From an uncultured Eggerthellaceae bacterium (GTDB lineage: Bacteria; Actinomycetota; Coriobacteriia; Coriobacteriales; Eggerthellaceae), in assembly GCA_910588945.1 (NCBI GenBank), contig CAJUSF010000032.1, forward strand, positions 1 through 64,000: a DNA stretch of 64,000 nt. Direction: 5' to 3'. The notes under the pieces were generated by a model. It had not been told where the DNA came from, searched no databases, and saw only the letters and a list, made by a program, of their open reading frames with translations. Both the position numbers and the translations under genes were made by a program. Positions 33,896-42,945 of this stretch are shown here, piece after piece; positions within the stretch are counted from its first letter, which is position 1; each line of letters starts with the position of its first letter.

Positions 33896-35788
33896 CTACA
33901 CTCCGAGCTTTTCGGCGGCTTCGAACCACTCGGATTCGAGCTTTTCCATGCGAACCTTCAACTCATCGATCGCGGCCTGCGCCTCCGTCAGCGCCACATA
34001 ATCCGACGGATCCACCTCTGAAAGCGCCTTCTCTGCATCCGAGATCCTCTGCTCTGTTGTGGCCATCTTCTTCTCATTGGACTGCATCAACTTCTTCAGC
34101 GCCCGCATCTCGTTGTTCGAAAGCTTCGGTGCTTGCACCCCGGGCGCAGCCCCGCCTTCGGCCTCGCCTTCACTCCCACTTGCAGACCCACCCTCGCGCC
34201 TACCGGAAGCCGAGCCGCCATCCGCCGCAACCTTTGCACCTGCGGTTTCGAACGGAGAAGCAGTGGGCGCATCCACGCTCGACTCGCGCTGTTCGATTAG
34301 CTTCAGATACTCGTCGATGCCGCCCGGAAGGTGTCGCAAATGCCCATCGATTATCGCGAACTGGTCATCGGTCACACGCTCCATGAGATAGCGATCGTGC
34401 GTGACCAAAAGCAGCGTTCCCGGCCAACCATCGAGCAAGTCCTCAACAGCCGCAAGCATATCGATATCAAGGTCGTTTCCCGGCTCATCGAGGATCAAAA
34501 CATTAGGCTCCTCGAGCAGAATCATCATAAGCGCAAGACGGCGGCGCTGACCACCCGAAAGGTCGCTGACCGGCTCATTTAGATCAGCTTTCTCGAAACC
34601 GAGACGCTCCAACAGCTGCGAGGGTGTCGTCTCTTTTCCATCAAGCATGGTCCTGCGAGAAAAACGCGAAACCACTTGACGCACACGATCATCACCAAAT
34701 TCCTTCAATGCATCCAAATGTTGCGAAAGAACCGCGAAACGCACCGTCGACCCGGTGCGCACACGACCAGAAGTCGGCTTTTGTACGCCTTCTATCAGGC
34801 GAAGAAGCGTTGTCTTGCCGACCCCGTTGCCGCCGACGATCCCGAATCTATCGCCCGGCCCGATCATCCACGTTATGTCGTCGAGCACGGTCTTGTCTCC
34901 GAATCGAACGCTCGCATTCTCCAGATCGACCACCTGCTTGCCGATACGCGCCATCGCCATACGCTTGAGCTCTATCGGGTTGCGAAGCTCGGGGACATCC
35001 GCGATAAGTTCCTTGGCGGCCGCCACATGGAACTTGGGTTTCGTGGCACGTGCGCGCGCCCCGCGAGACAGCCACGCAAGCTCGCGTCTTAACATATTCT
35101 GGCGCTTCTGCTCGGCAAGCGCCGCCAGACGATCGCGTTCCACCCGCTGCATGATATAAGCCGAAAATCCGCCCTCAAAAGGATCAACTGTACCGTCGTG
35201 GACCTCCCACATAGTGTTACAGACCTCATCAAGAAACCAACGATCATGCGTAACCGTGAGAAGAGCACCCTCACCAACACGCCAACGCGTCTTCAGATGC
35301 TCCGCAAGCCATGTGATTGCCTTTATATCGAGATGATTGGTCGGCTCGTCAAGCATGAGAACATCCCAGTCGCCGACGAGAATTCGCGCAAGATCAACGC
35401 GACGGCGCTGACCACCGGAAAGCGTTTCCACCTTCGCCTGCCAGTCCACATCAGATAGAAGCCCCTCCAAAATCGAGCGGACCTTCGGGTCGGATGCCCA
35501 AACATATTCGGGAGTATCGCCGACGACATTGCTCTTCACACTGGCCGCACCATCAAGCGAGTCTCGCTGTCCGAGAAAGCCAATACGGGTTCCGCGCGTC
35601 GTTATAACACGACCGTCATCAGGCTCGATCTGCCCGTACAGCAACCGTAAGAGGGTCGATTTGCCATCGCCGTTGCGGCCAACTATGCCGATACGATCGC
35701 CCGTATTCACGCCTAGAGAAACGTCGGCAAGTACGACCTTGGACGGAACTTCAACAGTGATTTTTTCACAACCTAATAAGAAAGACAA
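33896..35788 (-). CDS. ABC-F family ATPase (Uup-like)
   Basis: About 630 residues with two ABC domains and no membrane segments. First domain: Walker A GRNGDGKST, signature LSGGQRRR, Walker B VLMLDEPTNHLD. Second domain: GGNGVGKTT, LSGGQRRR, VLILDEPGNDLD. A linker separates them. The C-terminal extension is low-complexity (Ala/Gly/Ser-rich), then a coiled coil of about 75 residues, as in Uup. ABC-F proteins act on ribosomes or on DNA intermediates; a resistance role cannot be told from sequence. I chose TTG at 35788 with AGAAGG upstream; an in-frame TTG at 35806 overlaps that site. Confidence 0.87.
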   Translation of the reverse strand: MSFLLGCEKITVEVPSKVVLADVSLGVNTGDRIGIVGRNGDGKSTLLRLLYGQIEPDDGRVITTRGTRIGFLGQRDSLDGAASVKSNVVGDTPEYVWASDPKVRSILEGLLSDVDWQAKVETLSGGQRRRVDLARILVGDWDVLMLDEPTNHLDIKAITWLAEHLKTRWRVGEGALLTVTHDRWFLDEVCNTMWEVHDGTVDPFEGGFSAYIMQRVERDRLAALAEQKRQNMLRRELAWLSRGARARATKPKFHVAAAKELIADVPELRNPIELKRMAMARIGKQVVDLENASVRFGDKTVLDDITWMIGPGDRFGIVGGNGVGKTTLLRLIEGVQKPTSGRVRTGSTVRFAVLSQHLDALKEFGDDRVRQVVSRFSRRTMLDGKETTPSQLLERLGFEKADLNEPVSDLSGGQRRRLALMMILLEEPNVLILDEPGNDLDIDMLAAVEDLLDGWPGTLLLVTHDRYLMERVTDDQFAIIDGHLRHLPGGIDEYLKLIEQRESSVDAPTASPFETAGAKVAADGGSASGRREGGSASGSEGEAEGGAAPGVQAPKLSNNEMRALKKLMQSNEKKMATTEQRISDAEKALSEVDPSDYVALTEAQAAIDELKVRMEKLESEWFEAAEKLGV

Positions 35789-35943
35789 TCGAACAACCTT
35801 CTGCAACGGACAATGTGCATTTCATTATTCGAAAAGTATAGCGCGTGTCGCAAAACGTTGCGGGCGCTCTTTGGGAAGACATGCGAAACCTAGATCATTT
35901 CGCAATAGGCGCTTGTCCTAGGCCCTGTTCATCTGGGGAAAGG

Positions 35944-36126
35944 CTAGATCTGCTCGAGCTTCTTCGCCATATCCTCGGCTGCCTTACATCCCGAACAACC
36001 CTTTTCGGAGCCGCAGCCGTCGCAATGATCGGAGCAATCGCACATCCCCTTTTTGTACAGACGGTGAACCGCCCAAATTGTCCACGCCAATATCACAAGC
36101 AGAAGAATGATCGTCGATATGCTCAT
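35944..36126 (-). CDS. FeoB-associated Cys-rich membrane protein
   Basis: 60 residues. One N-terminal transmembrane helix (about 4-22) is followed by a basic stretch and a Cys cluster CDCSDHCDGCGSEKGCSGC. It matches the small FeoB-associated family found with ferrous iron transporters; it probably binds iron at the membrane. AAGGAG precedes the ATG at 36126. It follows feoB on the same strand after a hairpin. Confidence 0.85.
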   Translation of the reverse strand: MSISTIILLLVILAWTIWAVHRLYKKGMCDCSDHCDGCGSEKGCSGCKAAEDMAKKLEQI

Positions 36127-36321
36127 CGTTTTCTCCTTAATCACTAGCCCAAACGCAACAACAAGTGCAAGAAGGCCCGAAACGCGTTTAGATTACAAGC
36201 GATGCGGGCGAGCAGCCTTTACGCTGTGGGCGCAAGCATCGAAAAGTCACATAAACGTGCATTCAGGCCTCCAAAACGTCCGGGCGTCTAAAGCTTCAGA
36301 TCAACGAACCGATTTGAAGCA

Positions 36322-36354
36322 GCCGTCGGCTTTCCCGGTTCACCAGCCGACGGC
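36322..36354 (-). terminator. Hairpin after feoB
   Basis: Perfect 10-bp stem GCCGTCGGCT/AGCCGACGGC with a 13-base loop, 23 bases past the feoB stop. Weak T-tract, so partial read-through to the Cys-rich gene is likely. Confidence 0.55.
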
Positions 36355-36376
36355 AACAGCAAACGAAATTTCCTAT

Positions 36377-38740
36377 CTATGCCGCAGAGCCTTCCGCATT
36401 CAGCTGGGCCTGCGCTTTCTCGTTCTCGTCCTTGTTGTATTTGGGCATCGGACGGAACAGTTGGAAGAGGATCGCCGCTAGGAACAAAAATGCGATGATC
36501 GTCCAGAAGTTGAACGCAACCTCGCCCGTCACGAGGCCTCCGATCTGGTAGATCATGAGTGCCACAACCCAAGCGAATCCACACATATACCCGATAGCGG
36601 CCCAAGTCCATTTCGCCGAACGCATCTGATTGCGGATAGTACCCATTGCCGCGAAACACGGCGCGCACAGCAGGTTGAATACACAGAACGCCATGATCGC
36701 AACGGTTGTGCCGCCCATCATCTCGGCGAACGCGAGCCACATCGTCGGGTCGTCCTCGCCTACCTCGCCGAGGCTTGTGATGATGCCAACTGTCGCAACG
36801 ACGTTCTCTTTCGCAACGAGACCGGTGATCGATGTAACAGCGCCTTCCCAATTGCCGAAACCAAGCGGAGCGAAGATCCAAGCAAGCAAGTTGCCCAATC
36901 CAGCCATCAAACTGTACTGATAGTAGTTCTCGATCTCGGGGTCGAGCAGGCCGAATGCACCCTCGTAGATGCCGAAATTCAGCAAGAACCAAATGACCAC
37001 CGAGCTCAGGAAGATGATCGTTCCGGCCTTCACGATGTAGGCTTTCACGCGCTCCCATGTGGAGAGCAAGACGTTCTTTATGGTCGGAAGATGATACTGC
37101 GGAAGTTCCATGATGAACGGGGCCGCGTCACCCGCGAACGCCTTGAGCTTCTTCAGCATGATGCAGCTGATTATGATGGCAGCAAGACCGAGGAAGTAGA
37201 ACAGCGGGGCCACCCACCAAGTTCCCTCGTAAAATCCGCCTGCAAGCGCGCCGAAAACTAGCGCGATGATCGGCAACTTCGCACCGCATGGGATCATGGT
37301 CGTCGTCATGACAGTCATGCGGCGATCCTTCTCATTCTCGATAGTCTTTGTGGCCATGACAGCCGGTACGCCACAGCCGGAAGCGATGAGCATCGGAATG
37401 AAGCTCTTGCCGGACAGGCCGAAGCGGCGGAAGATGCGGTCCATGACAAACGCCACGCGAGCCATATATCCGCAGCCCTCAAGGATGGAAAGCAGCAGGA
37501 ACAGCACGATAAGCTGCGGAACGAAGCCCAAAACCGCGCCGACACCTGCAAGGATACCGTCGATTATGAGGCTTTGCACCCAAGGCGCGCAGTCGATAGA
37601 GGTAAGCCACTCTTCCACAACGACCGGAATTCCCGGATGCCACAGACCGAACTCGGCTGGGTCAGGCTCTTCTTCGGCAAGCGCCGCCAAAACCGTCTCG
37701 CTTGCACCGTCATCTTCAGCGGCCGCAACACTTTCTTCCCATGCGCCCACCGCCTCTTCGTATTGCTCGGTATTCGTATAGAGCCAACCGTCGCCAAACA
37801 CGCCGTCGTTGGCCCAATCGGTGGCGATGGTGCCTACGGTCGACACACTTATATAGTAGACAAGCGCCATTATCACAATGAAGATCGGGATGCCGAGAAT
37901 ACGGTTCGTTATCACGCGATCGATCTTCTGTGTGGTGGTCATTCCCTTTGCGGACTTCTTCACGCCAGCTTCGCACACATCAGTGATCATGTCGTAGCGC
38001 TCGTTGGTGATGATGGATTCGGCATCGTCGTCTTCGGCCTCTTCAAGCGATGCGCGAATGGCGTCGAGCTTGGCCGTCTGATCTGCGGAAAGATCGAGCT
38101 TACCAAGGGTGAGCTTTTCATCCTCAAGCGCCTTGATGGCGAACCAGCGCGCCTTGTTCGCGGGAACTTTGTCGCCAAGAAGGTCGATCACCTTATTGAT
38201 GGCGGCCTCCACGTCATCAGTGAAGTGCATCTTCGTTGCAGCCGGCGCCCCAGATGCCGCCGCTTCTTCGGCTGCCTTGAGCAGCTCTTCGGTGCCGCGG
38301 CTTTTGAGTGCTGATATCTCGACGATCTTGCAACCGAGATCCTGCGATAACCTGTCGATGTCGATCCTATCGCCGTTCTTCTCAACGAGATCCATCATGT
38401 TGAGAGCCAAAACGACGGGAAGACCGAGGTCGATGACCTGCGTTGTAAGATAGAGATTGCGCTCGAGGTTCGTGCCGTCGACGATGTTGACGACGACGTT
38501 CGCGTCGCCACTCATGAGGTAGTCGCGCGTGACGATCTCCTCGGGGGTGTAGGGCGAAAGCGAATAGATTCCCGGAAGGTCTACGATCGAGACTTCCCTG
38601 TTGCGCTTATACTTGCCTGTTTTCTTCTCAACGGTCACACCGGGCCAGTTACCTGTGTATTGGTTGGCTCCCGTGAGATCGTTGAACAAAGTCGTCTTGC
38701 CGCAATTCGGATTGCCGACAAGCGCAATGTTGATTCCCAT
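36377..38740 (-). CDS. feoB: Ferrous iron transport protein B
   Basis: Membrane Fe(II) transporter, 787 residues. The N-terminal G domain has G1 GNPNCGKTT, switch TGNWPGVTVEKK, G3 DLPGIYSL and G4 NMMD. A helical GDI-like spacer follows. The membrane part has two Gate regions (SGCGVPAVMATKTI and the later AAPCF-like CAPCFAAMGTIR). An unusual acidic/Ala-rich outer loop lies near 335-385. The ATG at 38740 has AGGAGG upstream. It is third in the feo operon; regulated with feoA genes, probably by the DtxR-type repressor. Confidence 0.96.
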   Translation of the reverse strand: MGINIALVGNPNCGKTTLFNDLTGANQYTGNWPGVTVEKKTGKYKRNREVSIVDLPGIYSLSPYTPEEIVTRDYLMSGDANVVVNIVDGTNLERNLYLTTQVIDLGLPVVLALNMMDLVEKNGDRIDIDRLSQDLGCKIVEISALKSRGTEELLKAAEEAAASGAPAATKMHFTDDVEAAINKVIDLLGDKVPANKARWFAIKALEDEKLTLGKLDLSADQTAKLDAIRASLEEAEDDDAESIITNERYDMITDVCEAGVKKSAKGMTTTQKIDRVITNRILGIPIFIVIMALVYYISVSTVGTIATDWANDGVFGDGWLYTNTEQYEEAVGAWEESVAAAEDDGASETVLAALAEEEPDPAEFGLWHPGIPVVVEEWLTSIDCAPWVQSLIIDGILAGVGAVLGFVPQLIVLFLLLSILEGCGYMARVAFVMDRIFRRFGLSGKSFIPMLIASGCGVPAVMATKTIENEKDRRMTVMTTTMIPCGAKLPIIALVFGALAGGFYEGTWWVAPLFYFLGLAAIIISCIMLKKLKAFAGDAAPFIMELPQYHLPTIKNVLLSTWERVKAYIVKAGTIIFLSSVVIWFLLNFGIYEGAFGLLDPEIENYYQYSLMAGLGNLLAWIFAPLGFGNWEGAVTSITGLVAKENVVATVGIITSLGEVGEDDPTMWLAFAEMMGGTTVAIMAFCVFNLLCAPCFAAMGTIRNQMRSAKWTWAAIGYMCGFAWVVALMIYQIGGLVTGEVAFNFWTIIAFLFLAAILFQLFRPMPKYNKDENEKAQAQLNAEGSAA

Positions 38741-38770
38741 TTTTGCTCTTTCCTCCTTTTCAACTTCCAA

Positions 38771-38996
38771 GTTCAGCTTCGGCGGTCCTGTCGACTTCGG
38801 CGAAGCAAAGTTAGATGTGGTTAACTCGATGTCTTAAAAAATGCGCCCTTTGGCGCTGCGCATCTCGCACGATCGAGGCTTCTTGCGACTGTCGCCTGAT
38901 CGGATGATCGGCTAATCGACTGATCGCTTGAGCCCGTTCGAATGCGGACGCGGTTGATTGCGCCGCTGATACGGGCGCGATCACGATCACGCGAAG
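38771..38996. other. Spacer between feoA2 and feoB with GATCG repeats
   Basis: About 225 bases without a gene. Four TGATCG/TAATCG-like words occur in 38897-38927. I see no clear promoter. Confidence 0.35.
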
Positions 38997-39230
38997 CTAG
39001 TTCACAAGGACGTTCGCTGCTTCATCCTTGCGAAGCGAAAGCTCGAAACCACGAACCGTGACCTCGATCGGGTCACCTAGCGGTGCCACCTTGCGAACGC
39101 AAACCTCGGTGCCCTTGGTGAGCCCCATATCCATGATGCGCCGCTTGATAGCGCCCTCCCCTGTGAGACGAGCCACCGTGGCGCAATCGCCAACAGCAAC
39201 ATCGCGAAGGGTTTTCGCCTCCGTTGTCAT
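38997..39230 (-). CDS. feoA: FeoA-domain protein (second copy)
   Basis: 77 residues, one SH3-like FeoA domain: LRDVAVGDCATVARLTGEG, IKRRIMDMGLTKGTEVCVRK, APLGDPIEVTVRGFELSLRKDEA. The ATG at 39230 has AAAGGAAG upstream. FeoA assists FeoB at the cytoplasmic side of the membrane. Lies between the first feoA and feoB. Confidence 0.93.
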   Translation of the reverse strand: MTTEAKTLRDVAVGDCATVARLTGEGAIKRRIMDMGLTKGTEVCVRKVAPLGDPIEVTVRGFELSLRKDEAANVLVN

Positions 39231-39341
39231 CTTCTTCCTTTCCCTCAATACCGGGCCTGATCGCATATGCCAGCGAAAAGGCAATCGAACTTCCTATCGG
39301 AGCCTTGCGCGCCCTGCATTCATCGAGCGCTCGCAGAGCGA

Positions 39342-39623
39342 TCAGCAGGTGATGATCCGAGAAGCTGCGGACTTATCGAGCGCAACCTGCGCCCCTTTGA
39401 TCTCAACAATGATGTTGCCTCCGTGAACCGTCACTACCTTTAACGGCGCACCCGCGACAAACCCCAGATTCTCCAGATGATGATGCACATCGCCTTTTCC
39501 GCGAACCTTGAGCACGCGCGCCTCCTCACCGTTTTTCAAGAAGGTGAGCGGCATCTGATGTATTGTTGGAGCGGCTTCGAATTTCATACTGTCACATCCT
39601 GCAAGTTCGATCACGTCTTGCAT
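39342..39623 (-). CDS. feoA: FeoA-domain protein (first copy)
   Basis: 93 residues. The FeoA domain (PLTFLKNGEEARVLKVRG, HHHLENLGFVAGAPLKVVT, GGNIIVEIKGAQVALDKSAASRI) follows a short N-terminal extension. The HHH at the hinge is notable and could bind metal. GGAGG precedes the ATG. First gene of the feo operon. Two different FeoA proteins with one FeoB is a frequent arrangement in anaerobes. Confidence 0.93.
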   Translation of the reverse strand: MQDVIELAGCDSMKFEAAPTIHQMPLTFLKNGEEARVLKVRGKGDVHHHLENLGFVAGAPLKVVTVHGGNIIVEIKGAQVALDKSAASRIITC

Positions 39624-39638
39624 GTCTGCCTCCGTAAG

Positions 39639-39712
39639 TTATCCATGGTTAACATGGTTATGATACTACTTTATTCCGGATCGTGCGAAAAATTGTAAGA
39701 AAAGGTTAACTT
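39639..39712 (-). promoter_or_regulatory. Probable feo promoter/operator region
   Basis: Between feoA and the SGNH gene the minus strand shows GTTAACCTTTTCTTAC (about 39695-39710) and ATAACCATGTTAACCATGG (about 39645-39662), the latter partly palindromic. These resemble targets of metal repressors, but no exact DtxR-box match is present. Confidence 0.35.
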
Positions 39713-39743
39713 TATTTGTGGATAGGCGGATGAACGGCTTTTT

Positions 39744-40646
39744 CTATTGCATGCGGTTACATACCAAGGACCATTTATTGCCTGTGTTCTCAGCGAATTC
39801 GCACCCAATGCAATCAGACTTCATACAAAATCTCTCCGAGCGCATGCACTCAGGAAAGAGAGTCGCAGCATCGAATCGGGCCGGATCTAGTTGCATCGGA
39901 GAATCAAGCCCTTCGATACCTGCAACCACCATCGCAGCGAGCTGCTGCATACCAATCGCGTCCGGATGGGTCCCATCGCTGCTGCTGTAGTCGTAAGCGA
40001 ACGCACGGATATCCACGAACTCGCAGTTTTGCGAGCGTGCGGCACGAGCAATGGCATCGTTGTACTCATCAAGCGTTTTACCACGAAGCGAGTAGCAGAA
40101 ATCGGGCTTGTCGTGGACAGCCATCCTGCCCGGCAGCAAACTGATGCAGTATATGGAAGCGTTTGGCGCAACATCGCGAAGATGCGAGAGCATCTGCGAA
40201 TAGGCCTGTTCGAACAGTTCAACCGCATTATCAGGCGCAAGCCCTGCTTCAGACTCGGGATAGCCCAGCAGGTCGAACCAAACTGGCACATTCGTGCCCC
40301 GCCCTTGCGCCTGCGCCACGGCACCTCCCCAACCGTAATCATTGATCCCGTAGAAGATGAGTATGCTATCAGGCACCTCACCGTTAGCACCGAGGACCTG
40401 CGCGGCGCGCTCCATGCAGCTGCCCGCCGGAAATCCGGAGCCCTCTACCATCGATCCGGAATATGAAGCATTGGCGAGAAGTTCGCCGCCAAGCGCATCG
40501 ATAGCGCGCATCCACCAAGTGTCTGCCGGTGCGTCCACGCCTGTGAGCGAGGCGTTGCCTTTGTAATAAAAGCATCTGTTTATGGTGGGAATGGCACCTT
40601 CAAATGTGGAGATCGAATCTCCTATGACCGAAATCAATCTTGGCAT
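39744..40646 (-). CDS. SGNH/GDSL hydrolase-like protein with Cys-rich tail
   Basis: 300 residues. Block I SVIGDSISTFEG contains the nucleophile Ser. The Gly of block II is in NASYSGSM. Block III is YGINDYGWGG with the Asn. Block V is SSSDGTHPDAIGMQQLA with Asp and His. So the catalytic set is complete. The last 40 residues carry CMRSERFCMKSDCIGCEF, a Cys-rich tail that is unusual for the family and may bind metal. No signal peptide, so it acts inside the cell on an unknown ester. The ATG at 40646 has AGGGAG upstream. Confidence 0.85.
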   Translation of the reverse strand: MPRLISVIGDSISTFEGAIPTINRCFYYKGNASLTGVDAPADTWWMRAIDALGGELLANASYSGSMVEGSGFPAGSCMERAAQVLGANGEVPDSILIFYGINDYGWGGAVAQAQGRGTNVPVWFDLLGYPESEAGLAPDNAVELFEQAYSQMLSHLRDVAPNASIYCISLLPGRMAVHDKPDFCYSLRGKTLDEYNDAIARAARSQNCEFVDIRAFAYDYSSSDGTHPDAIGMQQLAAMVVAGIEGLDSPMQLDPARFDAATLFPECMRSERFCMKSDCIGCEFAENTGNKWSLVCNRMQ

Positions 40647-40827
40647 ATGCAAGCTCCCTTTATGCTTTTGCTTCTCCCAAAGCCTGACATTCACAGCATG
40701 GATGGCATCGATAGTGAATCAGACCCGCGAATGAACTATACCCTGTTTTGAGGCAGATGAAGACGCGGACGCTCGATATTCATTCGTCAGCGAACGGCTT
40801 CACTCATCTGAAAAGGTCCCGAGATGG

Positions 40828-40833
40828 TATAAT
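40828..40833 (+). promoter_or_regulatory. Extended -10 promoter of the antisense RNA
   Basis: TGGTATAAT, a TGn-extended perfect -10. The -35 is poor, as is common with extended -10 promoters. Predicted start near 40840. Confidence 0.6.
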
Positions 40834-40839
40834 CGCACT

Positions 40840-40938
40840 AATATTCCGGCTAAAGCTGGAGGATGGAGCCGCTGTCGCTGCTAACGTTTGCGGCTCCGAT
40901 TGCTTAGCGGGCGTGTTTACCATGACGCGCCCGTTTTT
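40840..40938 (+). ncRNA. Candidate ~100-nt antisense RNA with terminator
   Basis: From the extended -10 at 40828 the sequence holds the stem GGAGCCGC/GCGGCTCC (40865-40897). A Rho-independent terminator follows: CGGGCGTG/CGCGCCCG (40908-40933) and TTTTT. The last 35 bases are complementary to the 3' end of the small ORF on the other strand. thrC has its own later -10, so this is more likely a separate RNA than a thrC leader; attenuation of thrC is the alternative. Confidence 0.5.
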
Positions 40939-41017
40939 CGTCTCTAGCATCTCTCAACACTAGAGCGATACGGGCTAGCAGATGCATCAGGTAGAACAGA
41001 GCCCCTAGCTCCTCCAA
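40904..41017 (-). CDS. Small hydrophobic protein, candidate type I toxin
   Basis: 37 residues from a TTG at 41015-41017. It is preceded by AAAGGGGGTG, one base from the full anti-16S consensus, with a good spacing. The protein has an 18-residue hydrophobic stretch from about residue 4 (LGALFYLMHLLARIALVL) and then a highly charged Arg/Lys/Asp tail. One helix plus charged tail is the usual form of type I toxins. Convergent to a short terminated RNA overlapping its 3' end. A longer in-frame ATG is at 41035. Could be a chance ORF. Confidence 0.45.
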   Translation of the reverse strand: MEELGALFYLMHLLARIALVLRDARDEKRARHGKHAR

Positions 41018-41112
41018 ACTTTCACCCCCTTTCATGGGAGCGGTTGGGTTGCTGTTGCAACCCTTCGAACGTTCGGCACGCGAATCCTCGAAGGGGCGCA
41101 ACATATCTCCTG

Positions 41113-41118
41113 TATACT
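41113..41118 (+). promoter_or_regulatory. thrC -10 box
   Basis: TATACT preceded by TG, 46 bases upstream of the thrC start. The -35 is weak. The hairpin GGGTTGC/GCAACCC (41046-41063) lies upstream. Confidence 0.4.
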
Positions 41119-41163
41119 TATCCAATCCTGACAAATCGCAATGCAACCAAAATGGAGCGCAAA

Positions 41164-42756
41164 GTGAATCCTTCAACCTCATCAAAGCTTGATCGCACGG
41201 AAAACTTCGGAGGAAACCTTTTCATCGACACCAGATCGGTGACTGAAGATGCCATTCCATTCACGCAAGCCGTCATCAACGGACTCGCCCCCGGTGGGGG
41301 CCTTTATGTGCCGCAGGAAATTCCTGAACTGACTATCGAAGACATCACCTCGCTTGCCGATATGCCGTATTGGCAACGCGCCGCAGCTATATATAAAGCA
41401 TTCAACATCGACCTTGATGATGCGAAAATCGATGAGTTGATGCAGCGCTCTTACGGGGATAACTTTGATACGCCCGATATCTGCCCGATCACATCAATCG
41501 ATGAGAAAACCCATGTGCTGGAACTCTGGCATGGGCCGACGAGCGCATTCAAAGATATGGCTTTACAGTGCTTGCCGCATTTCTTTGCAGCAAGCGCCGA
41601 GAAGCTTCGCAGCGATGGCGATCTTGATAACGAATTCTGCATCCTTGTAGCTACTTCAGGCGATACCGGAAAAGCCGCGCTTGAGGGTTTCAAAGGCGTT
41701 GAGGGTGTGAGCATCGGGGTGCTATTTCCCGATGGCGGCGTGAGCGATATTCAGCGCAAACAGATGGTAACCACCACCGGCAGCAACGTCTACGTCTGGG
41801 CCGTTCGCGGCAACTTTGACGATTGCCAGACCACATTGAAAAAAGTCTTTGCAGATACGAGTTTCGCTGAAGAGATCATGCATGACTACAGTGTAGCTTT
41901 CTCAAGCGCGAACTCTATCAACTGGGGGCGACTGCTTCCGCAGATCGTCTACTATGTCTCCACCTATGCTGAGCTGGTAGCCACAGGCAAAATCGAAGCA
42001 GGCTCGCCGATCGATGTCTGCGTTCCAACTGGCAATTTCGGCAATATCTTAGCCGCATGGTATGCATCCCGAATGGGAACACCAATCGAGCACCTTTTCT
42101 GCGCAAGCAACGAAAACCGAGTGTTGACCGACTTTATAAACACTGGCACATATGACATATCGGATCGCGAATTCGTACTTACCCCGTCGCCTTCGATGGA
42201 CATCCTCGTATCTTCGAATCTGGAAAGGCAGCTCTTCGAATTGACCGAGCGCGACGGCAAGTCCATCTCCGGATGGATGACCGATCTCAATACGAACCGC
42301 ACTTTCCAGGTATCAAAAGACGTATTCGGCGGCATGCGAGAGCAATTCCTGTCCGACTCCATCGATAACGAGGAGTGTCTTGAAACAATAAGATCTGTTT
42401 TCAAGGAGCATGATTATCTGATCGACCCGCATACAGCTGTGGCTTATGCAGTTGCTGAGAATCTGCGTGGCGACAACCCGGTCGTTGTGGCATCTACAGC
42501 CCATTGGGCGAAGTTCGGCGACAACGTCTACCGCGCTCTTCATAACATAGACCCTGGAACACCACTGCCCGACGATGTAGCCAAGCTCACCGGTTGCGAG
42601 CTCAACAAGCTTATCGCCAAGGAGACCAGCAAACACGACATTCCTGCGGGCTTGGCCGATCTTGATACCATGACACCACGATTCAACGAGGTCATTGACG
42701 GAAACGTAACCGCAGTCGAGCAAGCCGCTATGAGGTTTTTGACCGAACAGTCATAA
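41164..42756 (+). CDS. thrC: Threonine synthase
   Basis: PLP enzyme converting O-phosphohomoserine to threonine. About 530 residues, of the longer (thrC2/fungal-like) type. N-terminal ALPGG-like GLAPGGGLYVPQ; PLP lysine in HGPTSAFKDMALQ; phosphate-binding ATSGDTGKAALEGF; SFSSANSINWGR-like AFSSANSINWGRLLPQ; CVPTGNFGNILAAWYA. All diagnostic motifs are intact. GTG at 41164 has GGAG six bases upstream; the ATG at 41152 has no site. Followed by the ModE-like gene on the same strand. No other thr gene is nearby. Confidence 0.94.
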   Translation: MNPSTSSKLDRTENFGGNLFIDTRSVTEDAIPFTQAVINGLAPGGGLYVPQEIPELTIEDITSLADMPYWQRAAAIYKAFNIDLDDAKIDELMQRSYGDNFDTPDICPITSIDEKTHVLELWHGPTSAFKDMALQCLPHFFAASAEKLRSDGDLDNEFCILVATSGDTGKAALEGFKGVEGVSIGVLFPDGGVSDIQRKQMVTTTGSNVYVWAVRGNFDDCQTTLKKVFADTSFAEEIMHDYSVAFSSANSINWGRLLPQIVYYVSTYAELVATGKIEAGSPIDVCVPTGNFGNILAAWYASRMGTPIEHLFCASNENRVLTDFINTGTYDISDREFVLTPSPSMDILVSSNLERQLFELTERDGKSISGWMTDLNTNRTFQVSKDVFGGMREQFLSDSIDNEECLETIRSVFKEHDYLIDPHTAVAYAVAENLRGDNPVVVASTAHWAKFGDNVYRALHNIDPGTPLPDDVAKLTGCELNKLIAKETSKHDIPAGLADLDTMTPRFNEVIDGNVTAVEQAAMRFLTEQS

Positions 42757-42945
42757 CCTGAGGAGCTGCCGATGGCGACTTAGCGGATTTGTGGCGGCCG
42801 CCCTCTAACGGATCTCCTCTAACGTGAGACTTTTGCGCTTTTTTGTTTCACAAATCCTCATCTCGAGGAAATCGGTCGTTTATTGGAATATCATGGATAT
42901 ACCTTGGCGCAACCACCAAAACAAGAGTCTTGTTAGGAGACGGTC

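Noticed and set aside
36288..37058. 256-codon frame overlapping feoB on the same strand
   Set aside because: Alternative frame of feoB with no start signal.
40828..41163. T-box or amino-acid riboswitch controlling thrC
   Set aside because: No specifier or T-box sequence and no run of Thr codons; thrC has its own -10 downstream of the terminator. Attenuation is not fully excluded.
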